Positions 1 to 6,158 are shown, numbered from the stretch's first letter. The stretch: 7,001 bases of DNA from an uncultured Rickettsiales bacterium (GCA_937996615.1 CALKVD010000029.1:1-7001); one strand, 5' to 3'. The notes: generated by a model not told the origin, from the letters alone. A program made the numbers and translations.

Positions 1-218
1 TAATGACTTGTTGGTTTGGGATTGGTTTGGTGCTAAGCGTAAATGCTAGCAGAAAGCAACGTGATCCACAAAATTTTTAGTTTTTTTATTTTTATGACTT
101 CCAGCTTTAAGATGATCAAGTTATACTAGGTTTTGTTATATTCGAATAACCTTGCAATAAATTTGGTTTTTGCGTATAAAAGTTTAAGTTTCCAAATATT
201 AATATAGCCCAAATAATA
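1..218. other. Intergenic leader upstream of the pccB-like gene
   Basis: No complete gene is visible here. On the + strand, frame 2 is open from the window edge to a TAG at 47-49 and would give the tail NDLLVWDWFGAKRKC; frame 3 is open to a TAG at 78-80. Either could be the end of an upstream gene, but I recognise neither and the codon content does not decide. The stretch has an 8-base palindrome TGCTAGCA near 48-55, T-rich sequence around 81-95 without a convincing stem before it, and a 10-base palindrome TATTCGAATA at 139-148. The only functional element I can support is the promoter at 152-180. Confidence 0.5.
152..180 (+). promoter_or_regulatory. Candidate sigma70 promoter for the pccB-like gene
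   Basis: TTGCAA at 152-157 (4 of 6 to TTGACA) and TATAAA at 175-180 (5 of 6 to TATAAT) are separated by exactly 17 bases, the optimal spacing. Transcription would start near 187, leaving a leader of about 30 bases before the ATG at 219. The palindrome TATTCGAATA at 139-148 lies just upstream of the -35 and could be an activator or repressor site, but that is speculation. In such AT-rich DNA chance matches are common, so this rests on spacing and position as well as the hexamers. Confidence 0.5.
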
Positions 219-1769
219 ATGAATCTAACTAAAAAAACTCATATCTCGGCGCAGCACACCACAGAGGATAATGATAAAACTTCGACTGCACAAGAGTACC
301 AACGTTTAGAAAAGCAACATGCTCGAGGTAAACTGGGTGCAAGGGAACGTCTTGAAGTTTTGCTTGACCCAGGTTCATTTAATGAAATAGATGGATTTGT
401 TGAGCATCGGTGTACCAACTTTAACATGGAGCGAAATAAAATAGTGGGTGATGGAGTTATCACGGGGCACGGTACAATTAATGGTCGTTTAGTGATGGTG
501 GCGAGTCAGGATTTTACTGCATTTGGTGGATCTTTAGGTGAAATGCAAGCAAAAAAAATCAATAAGATTCAAGAAATGGCGATGCGTTTATCAGCTCCAA
601 TTATTTTTATCAATGATTCTGGTGGGGCGCGTATCCAAGAAGGTGTTGATGCTTTAGCTGGATATGGTGAAATTTTTCAAAGAAATGTCAGGGCATCTGG
701 AGTTATCCCACAAATCTCAGTTATTATGGGCCCTTGCGCAGGTGGAGCTGTTTATTCTCCTGCTTTGACTGATTTTACATTTATGGTACAAGGAACTTCA
801 TATATGTATCTAACTGGTCCGGACGTTGTGAAAACTGTGACCCATGAAAATGTGACCCACGAACAACTAGGTGGGGCTCGGGTTCATTCTACCAAAAGCG
901 GAGTCTGTGATTTGGCATTTGATAATGACATAGAATGTTTGCAACAAATACGTAGGTTTTTTGATTTTCTTCCTAGCTCTAACAGATCTGGTGTTCCTAA
1001 CCGTTTTGCTACCGATCCAGCTGATAGGGTTTCAATGTCGCTCAATAAAATTATTCCAGACAATGCTAATAAACCATATGATATGAAGCATATCATCTCG
1101 AAAATCGTAGATGAAGGAGATTTTTTTGAACTCAAGCCGGAATTTGCAAAAAACATTGTAACAGGTTTCGCGCGTTTTGAGGGCAGAACTGTGGGTATAA
1201 TTGCGAATCAGCCGATGTTTTTAGCTGGGAGTCTTGACATTAATGCTTCAGTCAAGGCCGCAAGATTCGTTAGATTTTGCGATGCATTTAATATACCTAT
1301 TCTAACTATCGTGGATGTTCCAGGATTTTTACCTGGAACTTCGCAAGAATATAATGGGGTGATACGTCATGGTGCTAAGCTATTATATGCTTACGCAGAA
1401 GCGACCGTACCTAAAATTACTCTAATAACCCGTAAAGCATATGGTGGAGCTTATATTGTGATGGGTTCAAAACACTTGAGTTCGGACATAAATTATTCCT
1501 GGAAACAGACCGAGATCGCAGTTATGGGTGCGAAAGGCGCTGTTGCGATTCTATATAAAAATAGCAATCTGAACGAAAAAGAAACAGCTAATAAGATTGC
1601 AGAATACCAAGAACGTTTTGGTTCTCCCCAAGTTGCAGCTTCTCGTGGATTTTTAGACGATATTATTTGGCCTTATAGTAGCAGGATGAAGATTTGCCAG
1701 GGATTTGCATTGCTTGAAAACAAATCTGTTGCAGAAGTATGGAAAAAGCATGATAACCTTCCTCTATAA
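219..1769 (+). CDS. pccB: Acyl-CoA (propionyl-CoA type) carboxylase, beta/carboxyltransferase subunit
   Basis: This is the cytoplasmic carboxyltransferase subunit that moves CO2 from biotin on a partner subunit to an acyl-CoA, normally propionyl-CoA to methylmalonyl-CoA. The 516 residues match the family length (about 510) and align end to end with bacterial and human PCCB, down to the closing WKKHDNLPL. Visible landmarks are QHARGK at 33-38, NDSGGARIQEG with the N-domain oxyanion-hole GGAR at 135-138, GPCAGGAVYSPA starting at 171, and the C-domain GGAY at 409-412. Three things are odd. The N-terminus lacks the usual GGG-RI stretch before QHARGK. Ile413 follows GGAY where propionyl-CoA enzymes carry Asp. 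Finally, the usual WPTAEIAVMG is WKQTEIAVMG (428-437), losing a conserved Pro. A five-residue tandem repeat VTHEN/VTHEQ (207-216) is also near-repeated in DNA. The biotin carboxylase subunit (pccA) is not adjacent. No Shine-Dalgarno sequence precedes the ATG. The family is certain; substrate is not. Confidence 0.95.
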   Translation: MNLTKKTHISAQHTTEDNDKTSTAQEYQRLEKQHARGKLGARERLEVLLDPGSFNEIDGFVEHRCTNFNMERNKIVGDGVITGHGTINGRLVMVASQDFTAFGGSLGEMQAKKINKIQEMAMRLSAPIIFINDSGGARIQEGVDALAGYGEIFQRNVRASGVIPQISVIMGPCAGGAVYSPALTDFTFMVQGTSYMYLTGPDVVKTVTHENVTHEQLGGARVHSTKSGVCDLAFDNDIECLQQIRRFFDFLPSSNRSGVPNRFATDPADRVSMSLNKIIPDNANKPYDMKHIISKIVDEGDFFELKPEFAKNIVTGFARFEGRTVGIIANQPMFLAGSLDINASVKAARFVRFCDAFNIPILTIVDVPGFLPGTSQEYNGVIRHGAKLLYAYAEATVPKITLITRKAYGGAYIVMGSKHLSSDINYSWKQTEIAVMGAKGAVAILYKNSNLNEKETANKIAEYQERFGSPQVAASRGFLDDIIWPYSSRMKICQGFALLENKSVAEVWKKHDNLPL

Positions 1770-1790
1770 TCAATTTGGATAATATAGAGT

Positions 1791-3806
1791 ATGACAACAA
1801 AATTTGGATATAGTTGGTTAAATAAAATTAAAATTATTAGCAAAGATAATAACTCTAAATTTTCGACTTATGCTGAGCAAGTTATATATAAAATTATCAA
1901 TAGTTTCGGAAATTTAGCAATTATTGCTGCTTTATTGCTGTTGATTATTGCTTTACTTATTTCAGGTCCATACTACCTAAATCATGGCTGTTTCCATGAT
2001 TTATTTATTCCATATAATGCTGCATACTCTTGGGAATTAGAACAAAAACTACACACGGAATTTCATTCTGCTTTAGGATGGATTTATCATTTTATAACCT
2101 ACAATGCTCTTTGGTTGCTGAATTACTTTAGTCTTGATCCTATATACATATACCAAATGTCTGCATTGATCTGGTGTGTTATTTTTATAGTGTTTTACTA
2201 TGCAAGCAATTCAGTATTAATAAAACCAATACCACCGAGTATTTTAGCAGTAGCGATTGCGGTTGCGATTAGTGGCAAAATGCTATGTGTAACTAATATG
2301 TCGAAGATGCCTTGGTATGCAACATATAACCGTCATATGTGGGGATTAGTTCTGTTGCATGCAGCTTTTTGTATTATGTTTTGCTTGGAAGTTTTAGCGA
2401 CAGAAAATCGTCTAAAAAATATTAGATCTATAACCGGAGTCGCAATCATTAATTCTTTTGCCGTCTATATCACTCTACATTATAAAATCAGCTTTTTGCC
2501 AATCGCAGCTGCTTTTGCTGCTATCACTACTTTTATTCTGGCATCTAGGCTATGGATTATCCATATATTAATCAGTGTGATAGTTTTCCTAGGATTGGTC
2601 TTGTTAACGGTTTTATTTGGATATGATTACTATGGTTATTATATTGATCTAGCAAAGGCTTCAAGAGGTAGGATCGAGCTTCCAAGGGGGATGTTGGACG
2701 GTATTCTACAAGTTGTTATAGGATTGCCATTGGCCGCTTTATTAATATCTCATCGACCGAAATATATATTAGTGATGCTTGTAATATGTATAAGCCTTGG
2801 TATAGCTGTATTTGCTGACTTTATGCATCCAGTTTTTATGGTTTTACTTTTTATCGGGATGGGGTGGTACCTAAATTATTATAGTCAAGAAAATGAGTTA
2901 TCTCAGAGTGATAACTCATTTTCCATGAGATTTCTTAGACCAAAAATTGCGTCCTGGTTTGCACTCTTGATTCCGCTAGTGTATCTATTGGATTTTGCTT
3001 CGGTGACGAATTTTGTGCTACATAAGTTTGATATCTATCATAAACGCAATGACGTTTTTAGAAGCTTTGAGTTTGATTATTATAACCAGAAGAATAATTC
3101 TCATCAAATATTGCAAAATAGCGATCATCACCAAAATATCTATAAACTAAATTATAAGTTTGGTCGTATCGAAAGTGTTGCGCACATTAAACAATATTTT
3201 GATGACGTTGATAGCAAAACTCTTGGATTAGGTCGGTTTTTTATTGCTTCAGTACGTGATAAGTATATAAACATTCTTGATCAATCCTACTACTTTGATT
3301 CTGTTGATGAAGGATTGCAGACTCTCAAAGCAATCCCAAATTATCGTAACTTAAAAATAGCTTCTACAGATTTTAGCAATCCCTTCCCATTTCTGCTACA
3401 AACTCCAATCCCTAAAAACTCCGAAAATTGGCTGCATCCAGGTACAACGATTAAAACTAATGAGTTGCCAAAATTATATGAAAACATGTTATTAGATGCT
3501 GATATTGTTATGGTGCCAACTAGTACTGGTGATGATGTTTTATATAGAATCACAAAATTTGGCACAAGGATTAGCTTATATCCATTTAAAAAACAATTGA
3601 ATTGTGAGTTTTATTACTATAACTCCCGGCACAATGATCCATTTATCCCATTTAAAGCAACTGCAAGTTGGATATATTTCATCAGAAAAGATTTGGCTTT
3701 AAAATTAGAACTAAATCAAATTCCCGGTTATATTGAAAACAAGGAAAACATTGCGAATGTTTGTTTAAACAATAATTACAAAGTAACTAAAAAAAATGTT
3801 AAGTGA
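1791..3806 (+). CDS. Polytopic membrane protein, possible GT-C-type glycosyltransferase (unnamed family)
   Basis: This 671-residue inner-membrane protein has a cytoplasmic N-terminus of about 40 residues, roughly ten hydrophobic segments between 41 and 409, and a soluble C-terminal domain of about 250 residues, probably periplasmic. The first loop after helix 1 (about 61-117) carries HGCFHD (65-70), PYNAAYSW (74-81) and EFHSALGWIY (90-99). Further on are YNRHMWG (179-185), DFSNPFPF (527-534) and DADIVMVP (569-576). From memory, this pattern, including an NPFPF motif and a late D-VMVP, recurs in uncharacterised alphaproteobacterial membrane proteins built like GT-C glycosyltransferases, which use polyprenyl-phosphate sugars and keep catalytic acids in the first outer loop. 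I cannot name a family or a catalytic residue. It starts 21 bases after pccB and overlaps the GtrA gene by 11 bases, so co-transcription and a joint role with GtrA (GtrC-like) are likely. A 14-bp inverted repeat sits inside at 2889-2923. Confidence 0.8.
   Translation: MTTKFGYSWLNKIKIISKDNNSKFSTYAEQVIYKIINSFGNLAIIAALLLLIIALLISGPYYLNHGCFHDLFIPYNAAYSWELEQKLHTEFHSALGWIYHFITYNALWLLNYFSLDPIYIYQMSALIWCVIFIVFYYASNSVLIKPIPPSILAVAIAVAISGKMLCVTNMSKMPWYATYNRHMWGLVLLHAAFCIMFCLEVLATENRLKNIRSITGVAIINSFAVYITLHYKISFLPIAAAFAAITTFILASRLWIIHILISVIVFLGLVLLTVLFGYDYYGYYIDLAKASRGRIELPRGMLDGILQVVIGLPLAALLISHRPKYILVMLVICISLGIAVFADFMHPVFMVLLFIGMGWYLNYYSQENELSQSDNSFSMRFLRPKIASWFALLIPLVYLLDFASVTNFVLHKFDIYHKRNDVFRSFEFDYYNQKNNSHQILQNSDHHQNIYKLNYKFGRIESVAHIKQYFDDVDSKTLGLGRFFIASVRDKYINILDQSYYFDSVDEGLQTLKAIPNYRNLKIASTDFSNPFPFLLQTPIPKNSENWLHPGTTIKTNELPKLYENMLLDADIVMVPTSTGDDVLYRITKFGTRISLYPFKKQLNCEFYYYNSRHNDPFIPFKATASWIYFIRKDLALKLELNQIPGYIENKENIANVCLNNNYKVTKKNVK
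2889..2923. repeat. Perfect 14-bp inverted repeat with 7-base loop, inside a coding region
   Basis: The left arm GAAAATGAGTTATC (2889-2902) and right arm GATAACTCATTTTC (2910-2923) are exact reverse complements around the loop TCAGAGT. It lies inside the 671-residue membrane protein gene and encodes about residues 367-378 (ENELSQSDNSFS), a polar linker between two hydrophobic segments. In-frame placement in a solvent-exposed stretch is how the palindromic elements of Rickettsia and Wolbachia behave, though those are usually longer. It could also simply be an RNA hairpin. The stem is seen directly; its origin is inference. Confidence 0.85.
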
Positions 3807-4191
3807 TGCTAAAATACGACTGCAATTTCTTCGGTTTATAGCTGTTGGTTTGTTATCTACTACAATAAATTATGGAATTTTTAGTTTATTGTATGGATTA
3901 TTTGGATTTTATTATTTAATCGCATCGTTTTTTGGCTTCATTAGCGGAGTAATGATCGGATATCCAATTAACAAGTATTGGACTTTTGGTATAATTGAGC
4001 AAGACAACAAAATAAGTCTGCTGAAATATATTAGTGTATATATTTGTTCCTTGATATTGGGGCAAATGTTTCTTTACTTTTTTGTAGAATACCTAGGATT
4101 TGCTATTCTATTAGCTAATTTTTTTATGATCTGTATCACAACTGTTACCAATTTTATCGGGATTAAGCTTTGGGTATTCTATAGTAGATAA
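3796..4191 (+). CDS. gtrA: GtrA-family membrane protein (putative polyprenyl-phosphate-sugar flippase)
   Basis: GtrA-like proteins are small four-helix inner-membrane proteins; the phage O-antigen glucosylation member is thought to flip undecaprenyl-phosphate-glucose to the periplasmic face. The 131-residue length is typical. Family signatures are visible: FLRFIAVGLLSTTINYGIF (11-29) in helix 1, INKYWTF (58-64) after helix 2, and TNFIGIKLWVF (118-128) closing helix 4. Four hydrophobic segments fall at about 14-34, 38-56, 77-97 and 101-121. The ATG at 3796 lies inside the end of the upstream membrane-protein gene (stop at 3804-3806), giving an 11-base overlap in the +1 frame and suggesting translational coupling; there is no Shine-Dalgarno sequence, only a run of eight A bases (3789-3796). 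The pairing suggests a membrane glycosylation cassette. No GtrB-type polyprenyl-phosphate glycosyltransferase gene is in the window. Family assignment is firm, substrate unknown. Confidence 0.9.
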   Translation: MLSDAKIRLQFLRFIAVGLLSTTINYGIFSLLYGLFGFYYLIASFFGFISGVMIGYPINKYWTFGIIEQDNKISLLKYISVYICSLILGQMFLYFFVEYLGFAILLANFFMICITTVTNFIGIKLWVFYSR

Positions 4192-4240
4192 AATATACAA
4201 CATCAATATCATGAGCAACTTATTATGCGATAAAAATTTC

Positions 4241-4272
4241 GTATTAAATAACAATTAATTATTATTTAATAC
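4241..4272. repeat. AT-rich 11-bp hairpin after gtrA, possible transcript end
   Basis: GTATTAAATAA (4241-4251) and TTATTTAATAC (4262-4272) are exact reverse complements around a 10-base loop. It lies 49 bases after the gtrA stop and just upstream of the candidate promoter for the transporter gene, where an operon end would be expected. Only one of its eleven pairs is G-C and it is not followed by a T run, so it is not a textbook Rho-independent terminator. It may instead protect the 3' end of the transcript or be chance structure in AT-rich DNA. Confidence 0.35.
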
Positions 4273-4300
4273 TTCCCATTATAAAATCTTTGATTATAAT
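4273..4300 (+). promoter_or_regulatory. Candidate promoter for the EamA transporter gene
   Basis: A perfect -10 hexamer TATAAT (4295-4300) is preceded, at a 16-base spacing, by TTCCCA (4273-4278), which matches TTGACA at 4 of 6 positions. Initiation near 4307 would give a leader of about 68 bases. That leader could fold a small stem CGGGC (4307-4311) with GCCTG (4326-4330), followed by six A bases; I see no known riboswitch in it. The rest of the 4192-4374 gap holds only the AT-rich hairpin at 4241-4272. Confidence 0.4.
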
Positions 4301-4374
4301 TTAGGCCGGGCAAGATGATAAATTAGCCTGAAAAAACATTATCACATAATCTATTATATTACAAAAATCAACTA

Positions 4375-5388
4375 ATGACAAAATACAAAGTCAATAATGC
4401 TTATGGCATATTTTTCATGTTGCTGAATACTTTTTCTCTTGCTTTGCTCTATGCAGTCAGTAAACAAGTGACGCAAACGATGCCATCAACCCAAGTTGTA
4501 TTTTTTTACAAAATAATTGTATTTATAATGGCTATGCCTTGGATGTTTAGAATAGGCATTAGTGTTTTTCAAACGCCACAATTAAAATTACATATAATCC
4601 GAGGATTTCTAAGCATTTGCGGTTCTATGTTTTTTGTTTATGGATTAAAACATGCAGGATTAACTAGCAGCACCGCTCTAGGCTATCTAGAGCAAGTACT
4701 TTGGGTTATTATAGGTGTGACATATTTCAAAGAAAAAATGACTGGCACCAAGATTATTGCAATTATGATTAGCATTGTTGGGGCAGTGCTAATAGTATCA
4801 CCAAAGCTTTTTAAAGGAATATATAATTGGGTGGAAACTGGCACTTGGTCAAACGAAGCTTCGTCGTTTAACTATTATTATATTTATATAATATGCGGGA
4901 TTCTTTTTTGGGCAGCTAACTCTACTGTGATCAAAGTTTTGGGGCGAACAGCGAAAAACGAAACGCAAGTTTTCTATGTAATGCTATTCGCAATGATTTT
5001 TGGTGCTCCAGCTGCTTTAATCAAGTGGTCATTTGTAGACTATGGTTTTGTTACTCTTCCTGCTTTTTCAGGATTACAGGAGGTTAGTATATCTAGCTCA
5101 CAGTGGATTTACTTAACTATTTTGGCGATATGTTATTTTATTCATGTTATATCATTTTTTCTTTCAATGCGCTATAGTGATATGTCGGTCATAGCACCGT
5201 TTGAATATAGTAAAATGGTATTTACTGGATTTTTTGGAGTTATCATATTTAGCGAAATTCCAAGCATTGAGTCTTTTATTGGCTATGTAGCTATTATAGC
5301 TGGAGGCGTTGTAATGGCCTATGGTGAATATAGATATCGGCAAAAAATCAGAAAAATGCAGGAGATACAAGCAGAAGCTGTTGTCTAG
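4375..5388 (+). CDS. EamA/DMT-family inner-membrane transporter
   Basis: Members of the drug/metabolite transporter superfamily move small metabolites (amino acids, nucleotide derivatives, S-adenosylmethionine) across the inner membrane. The 337 residues form two EamA repeats, about 8-142 and 166-318, giving ten predicted helices. Repeat 1 ends with YLEQVLW (104-110), FKEKMTG (118-124) and the long last helix GTKIIAIMISIVGAVLIV (124-141). Repeat 2 ends with the matching PFEYSKMVF (275-283), FSEIPS (292-297) and FIGYVAIIAGGVVMAYGE (301-318). A 25-residue polar linker (about 143-167) joins the halves, and the C-terminus is short, charged and cytoplasmic. Rickettsiales carry several such carriers, one of them a characterised S-adenosylmethionine importer in Rickettsia; this protein differs clearly from my memory of that sequence, so the substrate is open. 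It has its own candidate promoter and no Shine-Dalgarno sequence, and converges on dedA. Confidence 0.9.
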   Translation: MTKYKVNNAYGIFFMLLNTFSLALLYAVSKQVTQTMPSTQVVFFYKIIVFIMAMPWMFRIGISVFQTPQLKLHIIRGFLSICGSMFFVYGLKHAGLTSSTALGYLEQVLWVIIGVTYFKEKMTGTKIIAIMISIVGAVLIVSPKLFKGIYNWVETGTWSNEASSFNYYYIYIICGILFWAANSTVIKVLGRTAKNETQVFYVMLFAMIFGAPAALIKWSFVDYGFVTLPAFSGLQEVSISSSQWIYLTILAICYFIHVISFFLSMRYSDMSVIAPFEYSKMVFTGFFGVIIFSEIPSIESFIGYVAIIAGGVVMAYGEYRYRQKIRKMQEIQAEAVV

Positions 5389-5409
5389 TGGTTGGAATCT
5401 AGCTAGTAA

Positions 5410-5437
5410 TGCTGCTGGATATGGCAGTGATTATTTT
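5410..5437 (+). terminator. Weak hairpin plus T-rich tail after the EamA gene
   Basis: TGCTGC (5410-5415) can pair with GCAGTG (5424-5429), four Watson-Crick pairs plus two G-U pairs, around an 8-base loop; the sequence then runs ATTATTTT. It lies 21 bases after the transporter stop, between two convergent genes. The stem is short and the tail is interrupted, so this is only a candidate terminator for the + strand transcript. Confidence 0.25.
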
Positions 5438-5452
5438 GAAGTTAAATTGATT

Positions 5453-6088
5453 TTAGTTGGATAAATCTTTGGAAGGATTTTTGACTGCTTGGTTGCTTTT
5501 TCTTTTATGAATAAAAACATAGATCGCAATTGCTAGCCCCCCCCCTATTATTACTGTCCAGTTTAGATTTTTGATATAGCGAGCTACTAATTCTTCGTTA
5601 CTTCCAATTATATTACCTAATACAACTAGAAGTATAACCCAAATTGCTCCTCCTGAGCCAGTATAAATGCAGAATTGTTTTAGATTCATTTTGCCTAATC
5701 CAGCAGGGAATGAAATGAAATGTTTTAGTCCTGGCATTATCCTTCCAATAAAAACTGAGATGGGGCCATGTTTTTTGAAGAAACCCTCAACTTTAGCTAA
5801 TTTTTCTTCGGTAAAAAAGACATATTTGCCGTACTTTTGTACTAGCGATCTGCCATAATGGTATGCTATATAGTAATTGATCAACGCACCACAAATATTA
5901 CCTAGAATAGATACTACCAAAACTATCCACATTTTCATCAAACCTTTCGCCACTAGAAAGCCCGCAGGAATCAAGGTAAGTTCGTTCGGTATTGGGATAA
6001 ATGTTCCTTCAACCATTGTCATGATAAAAAGTCCTAGATAGCCTAGAGATTCAACTAGGTTGACAAGTTCGATGAATAACTGATACAT
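5453..6088 (-). CDS. DedA-family membrane protein (SNARE-associated/VTT domain)
   Basis: DedA proteins are inner-membrane transporters with re-entrant loops; some members recycle undecaprenyl phosphate or phosphatidylethanolamine, and others affect pH or drug tolerance. The 211 residues match the family length. Visible signatures are the acidic re-entrant segment VEGTFIPIPNE (26-36), the Gly-rich helix LGNICGALINYYIAYHYGR (62-80), and GRIMPGLKHFISFPAGLGKM (115-134). The last corresponds to the family motif G-R-x3-P-G-x-R, where two Arg six residues apart are functionally important in E. coli YqjA: the first is kept (Arg116), the second is Lys122. A final hydrophobic helix (about 176-194) contains Gly182-184, encoded by nine consecutive G bases. 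It is transcribed alone, convergent with the EamA gene and divergent from the TPR-like gene. No Shine-Dalgarno sequence precedes the ATG (CAT at 6086-6088). Family firm; exact lipid substrate unknown. Confidence 0.93.
   Translation of the reverse strand: MYQLFIELVNLVESLGYLGLFIMTMVEGTFIPIPNELTLIPAGFLVAKGLMKMWIVLVVSILGNICGALINYYIAYHYGRSLVQKYGKYVFFTEEKLAKVEGFFKKHGPISVFIGRIMPGLKHFISFPAGLGKMNLKQFCIYTGSGGAIWVILLVVLGNIIGSNEELVARYIKNLNWTVIIGGGLAIAIYVFIHKRKSNQAVKNPSKDLSN
5537..5545 (-). repeat. G9 homopolymer in dedA, possible slippage site
   Basis: Nine consecutive G bases on the coding strand (C on the + strand) encode Gly182-184. Loss of one G puts a TAG directly after the tract. Gain of one G gives about ten further out-of-frame residues before a TAA. 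Both changes remove half of the last hydrophobic segment and the 27-residue tail that follows the tract. Such a pure G run is conspicuous in DNA this AT-rich. Confidence 0.9.
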
Positions 6089-6120
6089 AATGAGTAGTTT
6101 ATATATATAACTAGAAATGC

Positions 6121-6149
6121 TTTATAACATTTGACATTTATTTTAGCAA
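6121..6149 (-). promoter_or_regulatory. Candidate promoter for dedA
   Basis: Read on the minus strand, TTGCTA (6149 down to 6144) and TATAAA (6126 down to 6121) are separated by exactly 17 bases. Initiation would be near 6114, leaving a leader of about 25 bases to the dedA ATG. The -35 hexamer lies inside one half of the palindrome at 6143-6164, so anything bound there would be expected to affect this promoter. Confidence 0.45.
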
Positions 6150-6158
6150 CTCTAGAGT
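6131..6158 (+). promoter_or_regulatory. Candidate promoter for the TPR-like gene
   Basis: A perfect -35 hexamer TTGACA (6131-6136) is followed, after 16 bases, by TAGAGT (6153-6158), a 4 of 6 match to TATAAT that lies inside the palindrome. An alternative is TTGATA (6158-6163) with TAGCAT (6181-6186) at a 17-base spacing; it would start transcription at about the ATG itself (6193), that is, a leaderless message. The sequence alone does not choose between them. Confidence 0.35.

Noticed and set aside
1..49. Tail of an upstream gene ending in a Trp-rich peptide
   Set aside because: Only 15 codons are visible, two + frames are open, and I recognise neither, so it is noted under the leader but not called as a gene.
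239..463. Open frame on the minus strand inside pccB (and similar ones at 884-1156 and 3341-3565)
   Set aside because: They lie wholly antisense to well-supported genes, have no recognisable domain, and their residue content (Ser/Leu/Arg-rich) is typical of antisense shadows.
551..558. A8 run in pccB as a slippage site
   Set aside because: It encodes Lys-Lys in a conserved helix (AKKIN), and A runs of this length are expected in AT-rich coding DNA; the reading frame is intact on both sides.
837..866. Tandem 15-base near-repeat (VTHEN/VTHEQ) in pccB as an expansion
   Set aside because: The family already has a similar T-x-E-x-V-T-x-E-E pattern here, with no extra length, so it is a chance near-repeat rather than an inserted copy.
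2241..2275. Imperfect repeat GCGATTGCGGTTGCGATT in the 671-residue protein gene
   Set aside because: It reflects alternating Ala/Ile/Val in a membrane helix (AIAVAIA) and is too short to signify a repeat element.
5667..5858. Small + strand open frame within dedA
   Set aside because: Antisense to conserved DedA motifs, which account for the sequence; no start signal or family resemblance.
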